Shown here: piece by piece, positions 17,146 to 25,853 of the stretch
How positions within the stretch are numbered: position 1 is the first letter of the stretch
Layout: every line of letters starts with the position of its first letter
Assembly: GCF_018919395.1 (NCBI RefSeq)
Contig: NZ_JAHLME010000008.1
Span: forward strand, 62,001-126,000
From: Geomonas azotofigens
GTDB lineage: Bacteria; Desulfobacterota; Desulfuromonadia; Geobacterales; Geobacteraceae
Direction: 5' to 3'
DNA length: 64,000 bases
The notes under the pieces: model-generated
What the model was told of the DNA's origin: nothing
Seen by the model: the letters and a program-made list of their open reading frames with translations, nothing else
The model's database searches: none
Position numbers and translations under genes: made by a program

Positions 17146-17514
17146 ATGCGCATCCTGTTGACCGCAATAGTGGCCGTATCCCTGCTGGCCCCGGCCGCCG
17201 GGGTCGGCGCCGAGCAACTCCAGCAGAGTCCGCTGGGCAGCCACAGCGTCCAGACCAAGTATCCCAAGGTCGTCCTCTTCTCCACCTCCTGGTGCCCCCA
17301 CTGCAAGGCCGCCAAGGAATACTTCACCAGGAACAACATCCCCTTCATAAACCGCGATGTTGAAATCGACAGCGCGGCGATGGAACTGGTCACCGGCAAG
17401 TACAAGAGCCAGGGGGTTCCCGTCATCGTGATCGGGGAGGATGCCAAGGTGCTGAAGGGGTTCGACGAGAAGCGTTTCGAGAAGGCGCTGGACGAGGTAC
17501 GCAAGAAGAAATAA
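17146..17514 (+). CDS. Exported glutaredoxin-like protein
   Basis: A 122-residue protein with a signal peptide (about residues 1-21) and a thioredoxin-fold domain. It contains the redox motif WCPHC near residues 50-54 and a cis-proline turn QGVPVIVIG. The CPHC motif and short length fit a glutaredoxin-like thiol-disulfide protein working outside the cytoplasm. The start is ATG 17146, six bases after GGGGGAG. The GTG at 17140 is part of that ribosome site. It follows the PDZ gene directly and ends at a strong terminator. Confidence 0.78.
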   Translation: MRILLTAIVAVSLLAPAAGVGAEQLQQSPLGSHSVQTKYPKVVLFSTSWCPHCKAAKEYFTRNNIPFINRDVEIDSAAMELVTGKYKSQGVPVIVIGEDAKVLKGFDEKRFEKALDEVRKKK

Positions 17515-17540
17515 ACGGCCCGGATCGGCCGTCGGTAAGG

Positions 17541-17568
17541 GGGAGCGTCAGCGATGCTCCCTTTTTTT
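17541..17568 (+). terminator. Rho-independent terminator
   Basis: GGGAGC (17541-17546) pairs with GCTCCC (17556-17561), followed by seven T. It ends the PDZ/glutaredoxin pair. Confidence 0.88.
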
Positions 17569-17572
17569 ATGC

Positions 17573-17697
17573 AAAACCTTTAGCCACGGAGAAAATCTGA
17601 GCACTTCGGAGCAGGCAAAACCAGGAGCTTGGGGTTACCAGTAAAGTTTTTGGTTCTCTCGGATTTCCTCAGATTTTCTCCGTGGCCAATGGTTTTT
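17573..17697. repeat. CCACGGAGAAAATCTGAG inverted repeat, copy 1
   Basis: A 125-base imperfect palindrome. CCACGGAGAAAATCTGAG near the left end is answered by CTCAGATTTTCTCCGTGG near the right end, with outer AAAACC/GGTTTT. It abuts the stop codon of the HD-GYP gene. Related copies lie at 54781 and 56027. Confidence 0.9.
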
Positions 17698-18674
17698 CAG
17701 ATTTCGGTCGGTTGGTCTTCGGCCAGCAGGAAGAAGAGCACCTGCACCAGCTTGGGGTCGAGGTTGGAGCCGCTCATCCCCTTCATGGTCCACATCACCT
17801 CTTCGCGGTTGAACCCCCTCCGGTAGGGGCGGTCCATGGTCAACGCGTCGCAGATGTCGGCCGTCGCCACGATCTGCGCTTCGATCGGGATCTGGCTCCC
17901 TTCCAGCCCGTAGGGGTACCCCTTGCCGTCGAATCTCTCGTGGTGATAGAGCACGATGTTCTGAACCGTCTTGGAGAGATTCGCCTTGCGCACCACCTCG
18001 CACCCCCATTCGGGATGCTTCATGACGATTTTGAACTCCTCCGGCGTCAGCGCCCGCTCGGCGTTCAAAATCGCCTCGGGTACCCCGATCTTGCCGCAGT
18101 CGTGCAGCCAGCTCCCGTACCGGATCTCCTGCTGAACATCCTCCGGGACGCCGAGCTTCCCCGCCAGCCTGAGGGCCAGGGTGGCCACCCGGTCGCAATG
18201 CCCCTTGGTGCAGGCGTCCTTCAACTCGATGGTCTGCGCCAGCGAGTGCAGGATGAACTCGTCCTCCCGCTTGATAGCCTGCAGCACGCGGTAGCGGCGG
18301 ATGCCGTCCTTCACGGCCCGCAGCATCTCGGCCTTCTTCCACGGTTTCAGGACGAAACGGAACACCTCGCCGCTGTTGATGGCCGCCAGGGTCGTGGAAA
18401 GGTCGGCGCTCCCGGTCATCATGATCTTCACCGTGTGGGGCGAGACCTCCTTGATGCGAGAGAGGAGCTCGATGCCGCGCATGCCGGGCATCTCGTTGTC
18501 CGAAATCACCACGGCTACGGACTGGTGCTCGACGATCTCCAGCGCCTCCATGGCTGAAGACGCGGTCAGGACGTTGAGTCCCCTGTTCTCGAAGAGCTCG
18601 CTGGTGTAGGCCAGGTAACTTTTCTCGTCGTCCACGAACAGGACCGTTTCGCGTTGTTGTTCCTTGTTTTGCAT
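17697..18674 (-). CDS. Response regulator with HD-GYP domain
   Basis: RpfG-type two-component output protein. A receiver domain spans about residues 10-125, with acidic pair Asp15/16, phospho-acceptor Asp59 (ISDNEMP), the MTG switch and LKPW lysine. An HD-GYP domain spans about 135-320, with WLHDCGKIG and HHERFDGKGYPYGL intact. Proteins with all these residues normally hydrolyse cyclic di-GMP. Length is 325 residues. No partner kinase is adjacent. The 3' end touches a dispersed repeat. Activity on c-di-GMP is inferred from the motifs. Confidence 0.92.
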   Translation of the reverse strand: MQNKEQQRETVLFVDDEKSYLAYTSELFENRGLNVLTASSAMEALEIVEHQSVAVVISDNEMPGMRGIELLSRIKEVSPHTVKIMMTGSADLSTTLAAINSGEVFRFVLKPWKKAEMLRAVKDGIRRYRVLQAIKREDEFILHSLAQTIELKDACTKGHCDRVATLALRLAGKLGVPEDVQQEIRYGSWLHDCGKIGVPEAILNAERALTPEEFKIVMKHPEWGCEVVRKANLSKTVQNIVLYHHERFDGKGYPYGLEGSQIPIEAQIVATADICDALTMDRPYRRGFNREEVMWTMKGMSGSNLDPKLVQVLFFLLAEDQPTEI

Positions 18675-18804
18675 GTGCCCTCGCTGCTAACTACTCATTA
18701 AGTAGCCGTCCTCCTCTTATCGGCACAACTCCGCCGGAGAAAAGTAAAAAAACGCATTCGCCGAAAATGTTAATCGTTTTGCGGTGCTACGCCCCGCCTC
18801 CCGC

Positions 18805-18832
18805 TTGACATGGTAGTCATAAGCGGTACCAT
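18805..18832 (+). promoter_or_regulatory. Promoter for the mini helix-turn-helix gene
   Basis: TTGACA (18805-18810) and TACCAT (18827-18832) are 16 bases apart. The -10 box is weak. Confidence 0.4.
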
Positions 18833-18836
18833 CCAA

Positions 18837-18880
18837 CGGTGGAACTGTAATTAAAACCGAGGCCACCGCTCTCTTTTTTT
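18837..18880 (+). terminator. Possible attenuator in the leader of the mini helix-turn-helix gene
   Basis: CGGTGG (18837-18842) can pair with CCACCG (18863-18868), followed by seven T at 18874-18880. It lies downstream of the predicted promoter and 50 bases before the start codon, so it would stop transcription early. Confidence 0.4.
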
Positions 18881-18931
18881 GGGGCGGACGCCTCAGCTCC
18901 GGGTGGGACCGAAGCGAAGGAGGAATCGATC

Positions 18932-19114
18932 ATGCTGGTATCCAAGACTTGGTACACCCCGGCGGAGGCGTGCGAGAAATTCGGCGTGGAGATGGAGCGT
19001 CTGCAGGTATGGATCGACGAGGGGGTGATCCGCACCGAGGAGGAGAATGGGCAAGTGGCGCGGGTGAACGGCGACGACCTGGAGCTGAAGATCGAGGAGT
19101 TGACGGGGATCTAG
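18932..19114 (+). CDS. Mini MerR/excisionase-like helix-turn-helix protein
   Basis: A 60-residue protein that is essentially one winged-helix reading head. [25 protein letters not shown] is the helix-turn-helix pattern of MerR and excisionase-type proteins, followed by a short acidic tail. The ribosome site (GAAGGAGG, nine bases upstream) is excellent, which supports a real gene. It has no ligand-binding domain, so it may act as an architectural or partner-dependent DNA-binding protein. It lies between the HD-GYP regulator and the CheX-like gene. Confidence 0.75.
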   Translation: MLVSKTWYTPAEACEKFGVEMERLQVWIDEGVIRTEEENGQVARVNGDDLELKIEELTGI

Positions 19115-19193
19115 GCGATTTTGGCCATAGGCCCTAAAGCCGGCGGAGAAAGTGACGAAGAGAGAGACTGGAACCTGCCTGTTATCCGGGTTC

Positions 19194-19226
19194 CCATTGT
19201 CAATCAGCCATTGTCAATTATCCATT
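19194..19226 (+). repeat. Short 14-base tandem repeat
   Basis: CCATTGTCAATCAG, CCATTGTCAATTAT and CCATTG run in tandem, about 2.4 copies, directly before the cheX-like gene. Confidence 0.7.
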
Positions 19227-19243
19227 GAGTGAAGGGGGTTGCC

Positions 19244-19747
19244 TTGAGCAACAGCATAACGTTCGAAGAGATCATGTTCACCATCATGTCCGCCACGCAG
19301 GATACCTTCAAGAGCTACATGAACACCGACATCTATGCGGGGAAGGTGGAGAAGAAGATCAACCCGCTGCATAGCGACGTCGTGGGCATCGTTGGCGTCG
19401 CCGGAGACCGGGTCGGCTACATCATCTTCGCCACCGAGAAGGGGCCTGCCGAACAGATCGCCAAGGACCTCCTGATGCTGGATGAGGCGGACGACGAGGC
19501 GATCAACGACGCGGTCGGCGAGGTGGCCAACAACATCGCCGGGGTCTTCAAGACCAAGTACCATGAACAGTATGGCAGCGTGGCCCTCGGGCTCCCCCTG
19601 GTCCTTTCCGGGCGCCTGCGGCCGATGACCGACCCCCCCGAGCAGTCCACCATGGACGGCAGCATGAGCGTGCAGTGCAAGGGGGTCACCATTCCCTTCA
19701 CCACCATGGACGGCAGGCTCCACTTCCGGGTCATGGTTTATATGTAA
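19244..19747 (+). CDS. CheX-like chemotaxis phosphatase
   Basis: CheC/CheX-fold protein. Relatives dephosphorylate CheY-type receivers. The EAINDAVGEVANNIAGVFKT segment carries the glutamate and asparagine (E..N pattern) used for catalysis in CheX. The start is set at TTG 19244, five bases after AAGGGGG. An upstream in-frame GTG at 19229 precedes the ribosome site. This gives 167 residues. No other chemotaxis gene is close. The nearest receiver is the HD-GYP regulator, which is a possible but unproven partner. Confidence 0.85.
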   Translation: MSNSITFEEIMFTIMSATQDTFKSYMNTDIYAGKVEKKINPLHSDVVGIVGVAGDRVGYIIFATEKGPAEQIAKDLLMLDEADDEAINDAVGEVANNIAGVFKTKYHEQYGSVALGLPLVLSGRLRPMTDPPEQSTMDGSMSVQCKGVTIPFTTMDGRLHFRVMVYM

Positions 19748-19814
19748 CGGCAGGGCTAGGGGCTGGAAAACCCCGCCCAAGGGCCTACGTCTCTTCCGGC
19801 TCACCATGCTACTA

Positions 19815-19852
19815 AAAAAGCCCCCGCTGCCATGACGGCAACGGGGGCTTTT
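19815..19852. terminator. Bidirectional terminator between the cheX-like gene and fumarase
   Basis: AAAAGCCCCCG (19817-19827) pairs with CGGGGGCTTTT (19842-19852). T runs appear in both orientations, fitting convergent genes. Confidence 0.88.
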
Positions 19853-19869
19853 GTTCAACCAACGCTTCT

Positions 19870-19895
19870 GTAGGGGCGAATAATCATTCGCCCCC
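19870..19895. repeat. GGGGCGAATAATCATTCGCCC palindrome, copy 2
   Basis: Same 26-base palindrome as at 14235, here beside the 3' end of the fumarase gene. Confidence 0.8.
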
Positions 19896-19907
19896 CTGCC
19901 TCTTGCC

Positions 19908-21533
19908 CTAGATACCCAACTGCTTGAAGAAGTCGTTCCCCTTGTCGTCCACCAGGATGAACGCCGGGAAGTCCTCCACCTCGATCTTCCAGACCGCCTC
20001 CATCCCCAGTTCGGGGAAGTCGATGCACTCGACCTTCTTGATGTTCTCCTCGGCGAGGATAGCGGCCGGGCCGCCGATGGAGCCGAGGTAGAAGCCGCCG
20101 TGCTTCTTGCAGGCGTCGGTCACCTGCTGGGAGCGGTTCCCTTTGGCGATCATGACCATCGAGCCGCCGTTGGCCTGCAACAGGTCGACGTAGGAGTCCA
20201 TGCGGCCGGCGGTGGTGGGGCCGAAGGAGCCGGAGGGCTTGCCTACCGGGGTCTTGGCCGGGCCAGCGTAGTAGATCGGGTGGTTCTTCAGGTACTCCGG
20301 AAGCGGCTTGCCGGAGTCGAGGATCTCCTTGAACTTGGCGTGAGCGATGTCGCGGCCGACCACGATGGTGCCGGAGAGGAGCAGCGGGGTGGAGACCGGG
20401 TGCTTGGAGAGCTCGGCCAGGATGTCCTTCATGGGCTGGTTCAGGTTGATCTTGACGCCGTGCTCGTGCTTGCCGCGGAAACGCTCGGGGATGAGGCGCC
20501 CCGGGTTCTCGTCCATCTGCTCGACCCAGATCCCTTCCTTGTTGATCTTCGCCTTGATGTTGCGGTCCGCCGAGCAGGAAACGCCCATGCCGACCGGGCA
20601 GGACGCGCCATGGCGCGGCAGGCGGATGATGCGCACGTCGTGGGCGAAGTACTTGCCGCCGAACTGGGCGCCGATGCCGGACTCCTGTGCCGCCTTCAAG
20701 AGCTCCGCCTCGAGGGCCAAGTCGCGGAAGGCCTGGCCGTGCTCATTGCCGCTGGTCGGGAGCGCGTCGAGGTACTTGGCGCTGGCGAGCTTGACGGTCT
20801 TCAGGCAGGCCTCGGCGCTGGTGCCGCCGATGGCGAAGGCCAGGTGGTAGGGGGGGCAGGCCGCGGTCCCGAGGGTCTTCATCTTGGCCACCAGGAACTT
20901 GATCAGGCTGTCCGGGTTCAAGAGAGCCTTGGTCTCCTGGTACAGGTAGGTCTTGTTGGCGGAGCCGCCACCCTTGGCCATGAACAGGAACTTGTACTCG
21001 GCGCCCTTGGTGGCGTACAGGTCGATCTGGGCCGGGAGGTTGGTCCCGGTGTTGGTCTCCTTGTACATGTCAAGCGCCACGGTCTGCGAGTAGCGCAGGT
21101 TCTCCTCGGTGTAGGTCCTATAGACCCCTTTGGAGAGATACTCCTCGTCGTTGGCGCCGGTCCAGACCTGCTGGCCCTTTTTGCCCATGACGATGGCGGT
21201 GCCGGTGTCCTGGCAGATGGGGAGCTCGAAATTCGCCGCAACCTCGGCGTTTCTCAGGAAGGCGAGGGCAACACCCTTGTCGTTTTGGGAGGCTTCCGGA
21301 TCGGTCAGGATCTTGGCGACCATCTCGTTGTGCTCCGGGCGGAGCAGGAAGGAGAGGTCCTTCATGGCGGCGTTGGCCACCACGGTAAGTGCCTCCGGAG
21401 ACACCTTGAGGATCTCCTGCCCTTCGAAGTTGGCGACCGAGACATACTGCTGGGAGTCCGGGATGAGGCGGTACTTGGTGGTGTCCGGCCCGAGCGGGAA
21501 AGCTTCCTGGTACTTGAACTCTGGAGTTGCCAT
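19908..21533 (-). CDS. Class I iron-sulfur fumarate hydratase
   Basis: Oxygen-sensitive [4Fe-4S] fumarase interconverting fumarate and malate in the citric acid cycle. Alpha and beta domains are in one chain of 541 residues, as in FumA/FumB. The cluster cysteines sit in [15 protein letters not shown] and [10 protein letters not shown]. The C-terminal domain has [15 protein letters not shown] and [11 protein letters not shown]. The start is ATG 21533 (MATPEFKYQ) with AAAGGAGAAC upstream. The longer frame runs through the promoter and is rejected. It is a single gene. Confidence 0.95.
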   Translation of the reverse strand: MATPEFKYQEAFPLGPDTTKYRLIPDSQQYVSVANFEGQEILKVSPEALTVVANAAMKDLSFLLRPEHNEMVAKILTDPEASQNDKGVALAFLRNAEVAANFELPICQDTGTAIVMGKKGQQVWTGANDEEYLSKGVYRTYTEENLRYSQTVALDMYKETNTGTNLPAQIDLYATKGAEYKFLFMAKGGGSANKTYLYQETKALLNPDSLIKFLVAKMKTLGTAACPPYHLAFAIGGTSAEACLKTVKLASAKYLDALPTSGNEHGQAFRDLALEAELLKAAQESGIGAQFGGKYFAHDVRIIRLPRHGASCPVGMGVSCSADRNIKAKINKEGIWVEQMDENPGRLIPERFRGKHEHGVKINLNQPMKDILAELSKHPVSTPLLLSGTIVVGRDIAHAKFKEILDSGKPLPEYLKNHPIYYAGPAKTPVGKPSGSFGPTTAGRMDSYVDLLQANGGSMVMIAKGNRSQQVTDACKKHGGFYLGSIGGPAAILAEENIKKVECIDFPELGMEAVWKIEVEDFPAFILVDDKGNDFFKQLGI

Positions 21534-21605
21534 CGATTCTGTTCTCCTTTGCGTGGGATTGATGGTGACTGGTATCCGTAACCGTGCGGACGGCACGGCG
21601 AAAAA

Positions 21606-21635
21606 TGTATACACGATTCGCGGAATATATTGCAA
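21606..21635 (-). promoter_or_regulatory. Candidate promoter for fumarase
   Basis: On the minus strand TTGCAA (21635-21630) and TATACA (21611-21606) are 18 bases apart, about 75 bases before the start codon. Confidence 0.45.
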
Positions 21636-21731
21636 AAGGCCAATTTTGTCGAGAGCTAAGTTTAGCTGGGGAGTGCCTGCAAAGGAATTGGGGAAGGGGG
21701 GTGGCGGCCTGGGTGGTGCCGGATGGGGGGC

Positions 21732-21757
21732 GGGCCCCGCCCGAGATGGCGGGGCCC
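21732..21757 (-). other. Strong GC hairpin downstream of the lipase gene
   Basis: GGGCCCCGCC (21732-21741) pairs perfectly with GGCGGGGCCC (21748-21757). There is no T run, so it may protect the message end or act only weakly as a terminator. Confidence 0.5.
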
Positions 21758-21764
21758 GGCTGGA

Positions 21765-24257
21765 TCAGGACGGAGCGGCGAAGAGCCGCGCTGCCGGCGC
21801 CGGGATCACCCGGTAGAGCGGCAGGGACGGCAGGGTACGGCTCCCCTTGGGGAGCGAGGCGGAGACGACGGTGGGATCGATCACCAAGCCGGTGCGGACG
21901 AAGTAGAACATTTGCCGCTGGCCCAAGAGGAAGCTCTGCGGCGAGGTGACCGGATCGATGAGGAAGCCGTGGCTCACGTCGGGCTGGTCGAACTGGAAGT
22001 ACCCTTCGCGCGGCCCGGCCGCGCCGGCATCTCCCGCGGCGGGGGCGGCCTTGGGGACCACGGCGCCGCCGGAGACGGTCGTCATGAAGGGGACGGGGAC
22101 CCGGCCGGAGAGGTAGCTCAACTGGTCGAAGCCGGGCGCCACCGCGAATGCCTCCGGGGTCCCCAGCGCGCCGCGCCCTCCCAGGGCGTCACCCAGGTAC
22201 CGGGTGCTCCAGTTCGGTATCACCAGGTCGCCGTTGGTCGGGCGCCCGTTGGCGTCGAAGGCCGTGCTGGTCGCCTCCTGGATCAAGACCCTGCCGGAAA
22301 GCCGGGAGGGGAGCGCGCTTGCGGTGCGCAGGTCGGGAAGCGGCGTGGTCATGGTGGCGGGGTCGACCGGGTCGAACACCGACTGGGTCAGCTGGAAGAA
22401 CTTCTCGTAGGTCGGCGAGCCGGAGGGTATCCCGGCTCGGGCGAGGCCGGCGTTGATGCTGGGACCGAAGTCGACGCTGTCACGCAACAGGTAGGCGATG
22501 CGCGCACCGGGGACGCTCAAAAGCCCCTTCATGTCGGCGTCGAGGGTGGCCTGGCTATAGGGAGGGGTCCCCGCCGTCGCGGAGAGGGTGGTGTTGCCGG
22601 CCAGGTAGTAGGCCCCGACGATGGCGCCCAAGCTTACCCCGACATATTTCGGTTTCAATCCCGGGTTGGGCGCGTTGGCCCCCAGTGCGGCGAATCCGTG
22701 CCCGGCGAAAGCCGGGTTGAACGACGGGGTCGCCACTACCAGCTCCAGCCGGTCCAGGTTGAAGGCGGCCTGCTGCATGTTGGTACGCGCGGCCAGCGGC
22801 GCTCCCAGCGCGATGAAGTCCTCTCCCCAGACGGTGCCGGTCAGGTGTCCCGGCAGGGCGAGAGCGCCGTGCAGCGGGAGATCGATGGCGACCACGGCAT
22901 ACCCCGCGGCGGTGAGGGTGCCGGCCACGGCGATCGCCTGCTCCTTGCTGCCGTTGATGGCGTGCTGGTAGATGGCGAGGGGCCATCCCCCGGCGGGAGC
23001 AGTCCCCGAAGGGGCGAAGTAGACGAAGGGGATCTGGCGGTTGCTGTAGTAGAAGCCGGTGAGCCTGCCGGTCCCCGCATCGCGGAAGGGGAGCAGCACC
23101 GCGCTCGCCGCGCTGTAGCTGCCGAAGGCGACGTTCTGGTTCATGACCGGGTTGCCCCGGGCGACCACGGGGTTCATGGAGATGTCGGCACTGGCGATGC
23201 TTCCGGTGATCACGGCGCCGACGCTGGCCGGCGCTACCGCTGGAATACCGGTCCCGGCTAACACCGCGCTCCAGTAGGCTGCCGGGGCGAGGGTCGCGGT
23301 CACGGTGGCGGCGTTCAGCCCGGCGCCGAGCCAGGTCTTGCCGGGCAGCCCGCCGGGGAGGTCGCTGCCGGCGGCGAAGGCGCGCAGCGCGCTTTCCACC
23401 GACACCAGGCTCCCGACCGGATCGGCCGGGTCGGTGGCCACGAAACCCGCCGCCGTGGTGTTGAAGCGCCCAAAGAGGGCGATCTGGTCGCGGCTCGAAA
23501 CGCTGGTGACCGACGGCGCGGCGGTGAGGTCGTTCATCACCTTGGCGTAGCCGGAGAAGAGCACGTTGCCGCTGCCGTCCAGCGTGTTGCCCCTGATCTG
23601 CTCGAGCGGCGCGAAGGGGCCGAGCAGGGGAAGCTCCGACTTCAAGGCGGAGAAATAGACCGAGCTGCTCACGGAGCCACCGGTGGCCGCGTCCTTGACC
23701 CGGTTGGTCACCAGGTACACGTAGCGGCTGCCGGGCTGAAGCGGGAACCTGGGGAAGAGCGAGACGTCGCTGCGCCCGGCGGTGTAGCTGAAGCTGAACG
23801 TGCCGGTGACATCGCTGAAGCGGAGCGGGGTATTCTCGGTGGCGCTCGGTGCCGCGCTGTCGGCTCCGATACGGAACACCTTGATGTTGTTGCCGTTGAC
23901 CGTTGCGGGCTGCAGCGGCCGGGCGAAGCGCAGGTAGATCGGCGCGTTGACGCCGGCCACGGCATTGGTGCCGCCGACCTCGTAACGGTTCACGTAGGCG
24001 AGGGCCTCCAGCGGGTTCATGGGGCGGTTGGCGGGCCTCACACCCACCGCTCCCGTGACCGGGTCGGTGTACTGGGTGATAGGGTCGCGGGCCGTGGCGG
24101 TGGCCAGCACGTTGGGGAGCGGCACCTCGCCGGTGCTGGGGTCGAAAAGGGCGGTGTTGGGGCTCACCGACTGGCTCATGCCCGAGTCCGAGCCGCACCC
24201 GGCCAGGGTCACGAGCAACAGCAGGATGCCGAACAGGCGTAGCAGGTGCTGAGTCAT
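21765..24257 (-). CDS. Surface lipoprotein with lipase/esterase-like alpha/beta-hydrolase domain
   Basis: An 830-residue protein with a lipoprotein signal (LVTLAGC, Cys21) followed by a large N-terminal region with PNxL-type repeats resembling the N-terminal domain of bacterial virulence-factor lipases. The C-terminal half is an alpha/beta hydrolase: PLAIYQHAING (oxyanion region), VVAIDLPLHG and the nucleophile elbow GVSLGA, with a late histidine in DVSHGF. It is downstream of a FadL-type channel on the same strand, suggesting lipid hydrolysis coupled to fatty-acid uptake. Substrate and exact surface location are inferred. Confidence 0.82.
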   Translation of the reverse strand: MTQHLLRLFGILLLLVTLAGCGSDSGMSQSVSPNTALFDPSTGEVPLPNVLATATARDPITQYTDPVTGAVGVRPANRPMNPLEALAYVNRYEVGGTNAVAGVNAPIYLRFARPLQPATVNGNNIKVFRIGADSAAPSATENTPLRFSDVTGTFSFSYTAGRSDVSLFPRFPLQPGSRYVYLVTNRVKDAATGGSVSSSVYFSALKSELPLLGPFAPLEQIRGNTLDGSGNVLFSGYAKVMNDLTAAPSVTSVSSRDQIALFGRFNTTAAGFVATDPADPVGSLVSVESALRAFAAGSDLPGGLPGKTWLGAGLNAATVTATLAPAAYWSAVLAGTGIPAVAPASVGAVITGSIASADISMNPVVARGNPVMNQNVAFGSYSAASAVLLPFRDAGTGRLTGFYYSNRQIPFVYFAPSGTAPAGGWPLAIYQHAINGSKEQAIAVAGTLTAAGYAVVAIDLPLHGALALPGHLTGTVWGEDFIALGAPLAARTNMQQAAFNLDRLELVVATPSFNPAFAGHGFAALGANAPNPGLKPKYVGVSLGAIVGAYYLAGNTTLSATAGTPPYSQATLDADMKGLLSVPGARIAYLLRDSVDFGPSINAGLARAGIPSGSPTYEKFFQLTQSVFDPVDPATMTTPLPDLRTASALPSRLSGRVLIQEATSTAFDANGRPTNGDLVIPNWSTRYLGDALGGRGALGTPEAFAVAPGFDQLSYLSGRVPVPFMTTVSGGAVVPKAAPAAGDAGAAGPREGYFQFDQPDVSHGFLIDPVTSPQSFLLGQRQMFYFVRTGLVIDPTVVSASLPKGSRTLPSLPLYRVIPAPAARLFAAPS

Positions 24258-24282
24258 GGTTTCCTCCGCAGCCGTTTAGGCG

Positions 24283-25644
24283 TCAGAACTTGAGGTTCAG
24301 GTTGGCGGCCAGCAGGTAGGCGTCACTCTTATAGACGCCGTTGGCGCCGCGCAGGGTGGTCATGTCCTGGTTGTGCACCGTGCGGTCCACGAAGTGCACC
24401 CACATGTAGGCAAGATCGACTGTGCCGAGGGCGTTGCCGATGCCGGCCCCCACCGAGAAGCTGTGCCGGTCCGCATCGGGGAGCAGCGGGTCCACGGTCT
24501 CATTGGGGACGGGGGACTCGTCAAAGGAGTAGCCGGCGCGCAGGGCCAGGCGCGGATTCACCTGGTACTGGGCGCCGAACTTGTAGCTCCAGACATCGCG
24601 CCAGTTTTTCGGGTCGGGCTGGTTGTTGAAGGCGGCGAACTGCGGGGAATCGAAGTGGATCTCGAGCTTCTTGAAGCTGCTCCAGCCGGTGCGGGTGGCG
24701 TCGAATTCGAGGGTGAGTTGCCGGGTCGGCCGCCAGGCGACCGCGACATCCAGGGTGTCGGGGAGGGGGATGCTGGTGGAGGCCCTGCTGCTGGCGCGGG
24801 CCCTGGTGTAGGGGAAGACGGCGGAGTCGGCGAGGCCTATGGCGCCCATCCCCGTCGGGGTGGTGGCGAGGTAATTGGCGTCTCCCTCGATGCCGAGCGT
24901 GATCTTGCTCCGGTAGGCGAGGCCCAAGTTCAAGTCGCTGCGCGGCTTCCACAGGAGCCCGAAATTGTACCCCACGTCGGTGCCGGTGCCGTCCACACCG
25001 AGCGAGCCCAGCTCGTAGGCCCCGAATGGGGGCGCCGGCGCGGTGGGGTCGATGGCCGGCGAGTAGAGCGACTTCTGCAGCGACACCACGGCGTAGGTGA
25101 CGTCGATGCCGGCGGCGACCCCGAGCTTCAGGTCGTCGAAGCGGTAGGCGACGGTGGGCTGGAAATTGACCGGCTTGATCGACGCGATCTGGACCTGGTT
25201 GCGGAAGACGCTGGAGTCGCTCCAGGACTTGGACAGCGGGTAGGTCGCGTTGACCCCGAAGCCGAAGCAAAGGGGAAGGGTGTCGAGCGCGTAGCTCGCG
25301 TACAGGGTTGGGGCGATGACGATGTCGCGCCGGGAGTGCTCGATGGCCGTGGTGGTCCCCGTATCCAGCGGGGCCGTGCCGGACAGGGGGGTGGTCCCCT
25401 TGAACTCGGTCTGGGGCACCAAGATCCCCAATGCGCCGAGGCTCATCTGGATGCCGGGGAGGAAGGCGATACCGGCGGGGTTGAAGTAAAGGGCGCTCGG
25501 GTCGTCGGCCTGGGCCGCGAACGCGTTGCCCATCGCCATCGCCTTCGCTCCCTGCTCGCTGACCTTGAAGCCGGCCCCGTGAGACACGCCGCGCAGCCCC
25601 GGAAGGGCGCAGAGCATCAGGACGCACCACAACCACTTTCTCAT
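24283..25644 (-). CDS. OmpP1/FadL-family outer-membrane fatty-acid channel
   Basis: Outer-membrane beta-barrel that passes long-chain fatty acids or other hydrophobic compounds. The start is ATG 25644 (MRKWLWC). A signal peptide ends near residue 25 (SHGA), and the mature chain begins GFKVSEQGAKAMAMGNAFAA, the FadL hatch signature, then DDPSALYFNPAGIAFL. It ends in an aromatic-poor strand LAANLNLKF typical of barrel ends. Length is 453 residues. It lies 25 bases upstream of the lipase gene, so the two likely form an operon. Confidence 0.92.
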   Translation of the reverse strand: MRKWLWCVLMLCALPGLRGVSHGAGFKVSEQGAKAMAMGNAFAAQADDPSALYFNPAGIAFLPGIQMSLGALGILVPQTEFKGTTPLSGTAPLDTGTTTAIEHSRRDIVIAPTLYASYALDTLPLCFGFGVNATYPLSKSWSDSSVFRNQVQIASIKPVNFQPTVAYRFDDLKLGVAAGIDVTYAVVSLQKSLYSPAIDPTAPAPPFGAYELGSLGVDGTGTDVGYNFGLLWKPRSDLNLGLAYRSKITLGIEGDANYLATTPTGMGAIGLADSAVFPYTRARASSRASTSIPLPDTLDVAVAWRPTRQLTLEFDATRTGWSSFKKLEIHFDSPQFAAFNNQPDPKNWRDVWSYKFGAQYQVNPRLALRAGYSFDESPVPNETVDPLLPDADRHSFSVGAGIGNALGTVDLAYMWVHFVDRTVHNQDMTTLRGANGVYKSDAYLLAANLNLKF

Positions 25645-25795
25645 TGGTTTCCCCCCCTGCCGATCCTGCTGGTGTCCGGCCGGTCCGGGCTTTGCCACGG
25701 GTGGCAAGGTCGCGTCAACCGGAAGGTTTTCGCCCGAGGGGAGTGGGGCGCCGCGAAGCGCCCGCCTGCATGTGAACCTCGGAGGATCGGTAATA

Positions 25796-25816
25796 ATTAG
25801 CATTCGCTAATGCTAC
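25796..25816. promoter_or_regulatory. Palindromic operator candidate upstream of the fadL-lipase operon
   Basis: ATTAGC-ATTC-GCTAAT (25796-25811) is a perfect palindrome. It overlaps a second one, AGCATT-CGCT-AATGCT. It lies about 150 bases upstream of the fadL start, a plausible site for a TetR-type fatty-acid regulator. Confidence 0.5.
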
Positions 25817-25853
25817 TGTCTGCGAGTTCGAAGTCAAGCGGGGGGAGCGGGCC

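Noticed and set aside
18837-18931. c-di-GMP riboswitch in the leader of the mini helix-turn-helix gene
   Set aside because: The neighbourhood (HD-GYP) made it tempting, but the conserved GEMM bases are not present.
21723-23261. 512-codon plus-strand frame opposite the lipase gene
   Set aside because: Composition is G/R/V-rich shadow. The minus-strand protein has a lipobox and a nucleophile motif.
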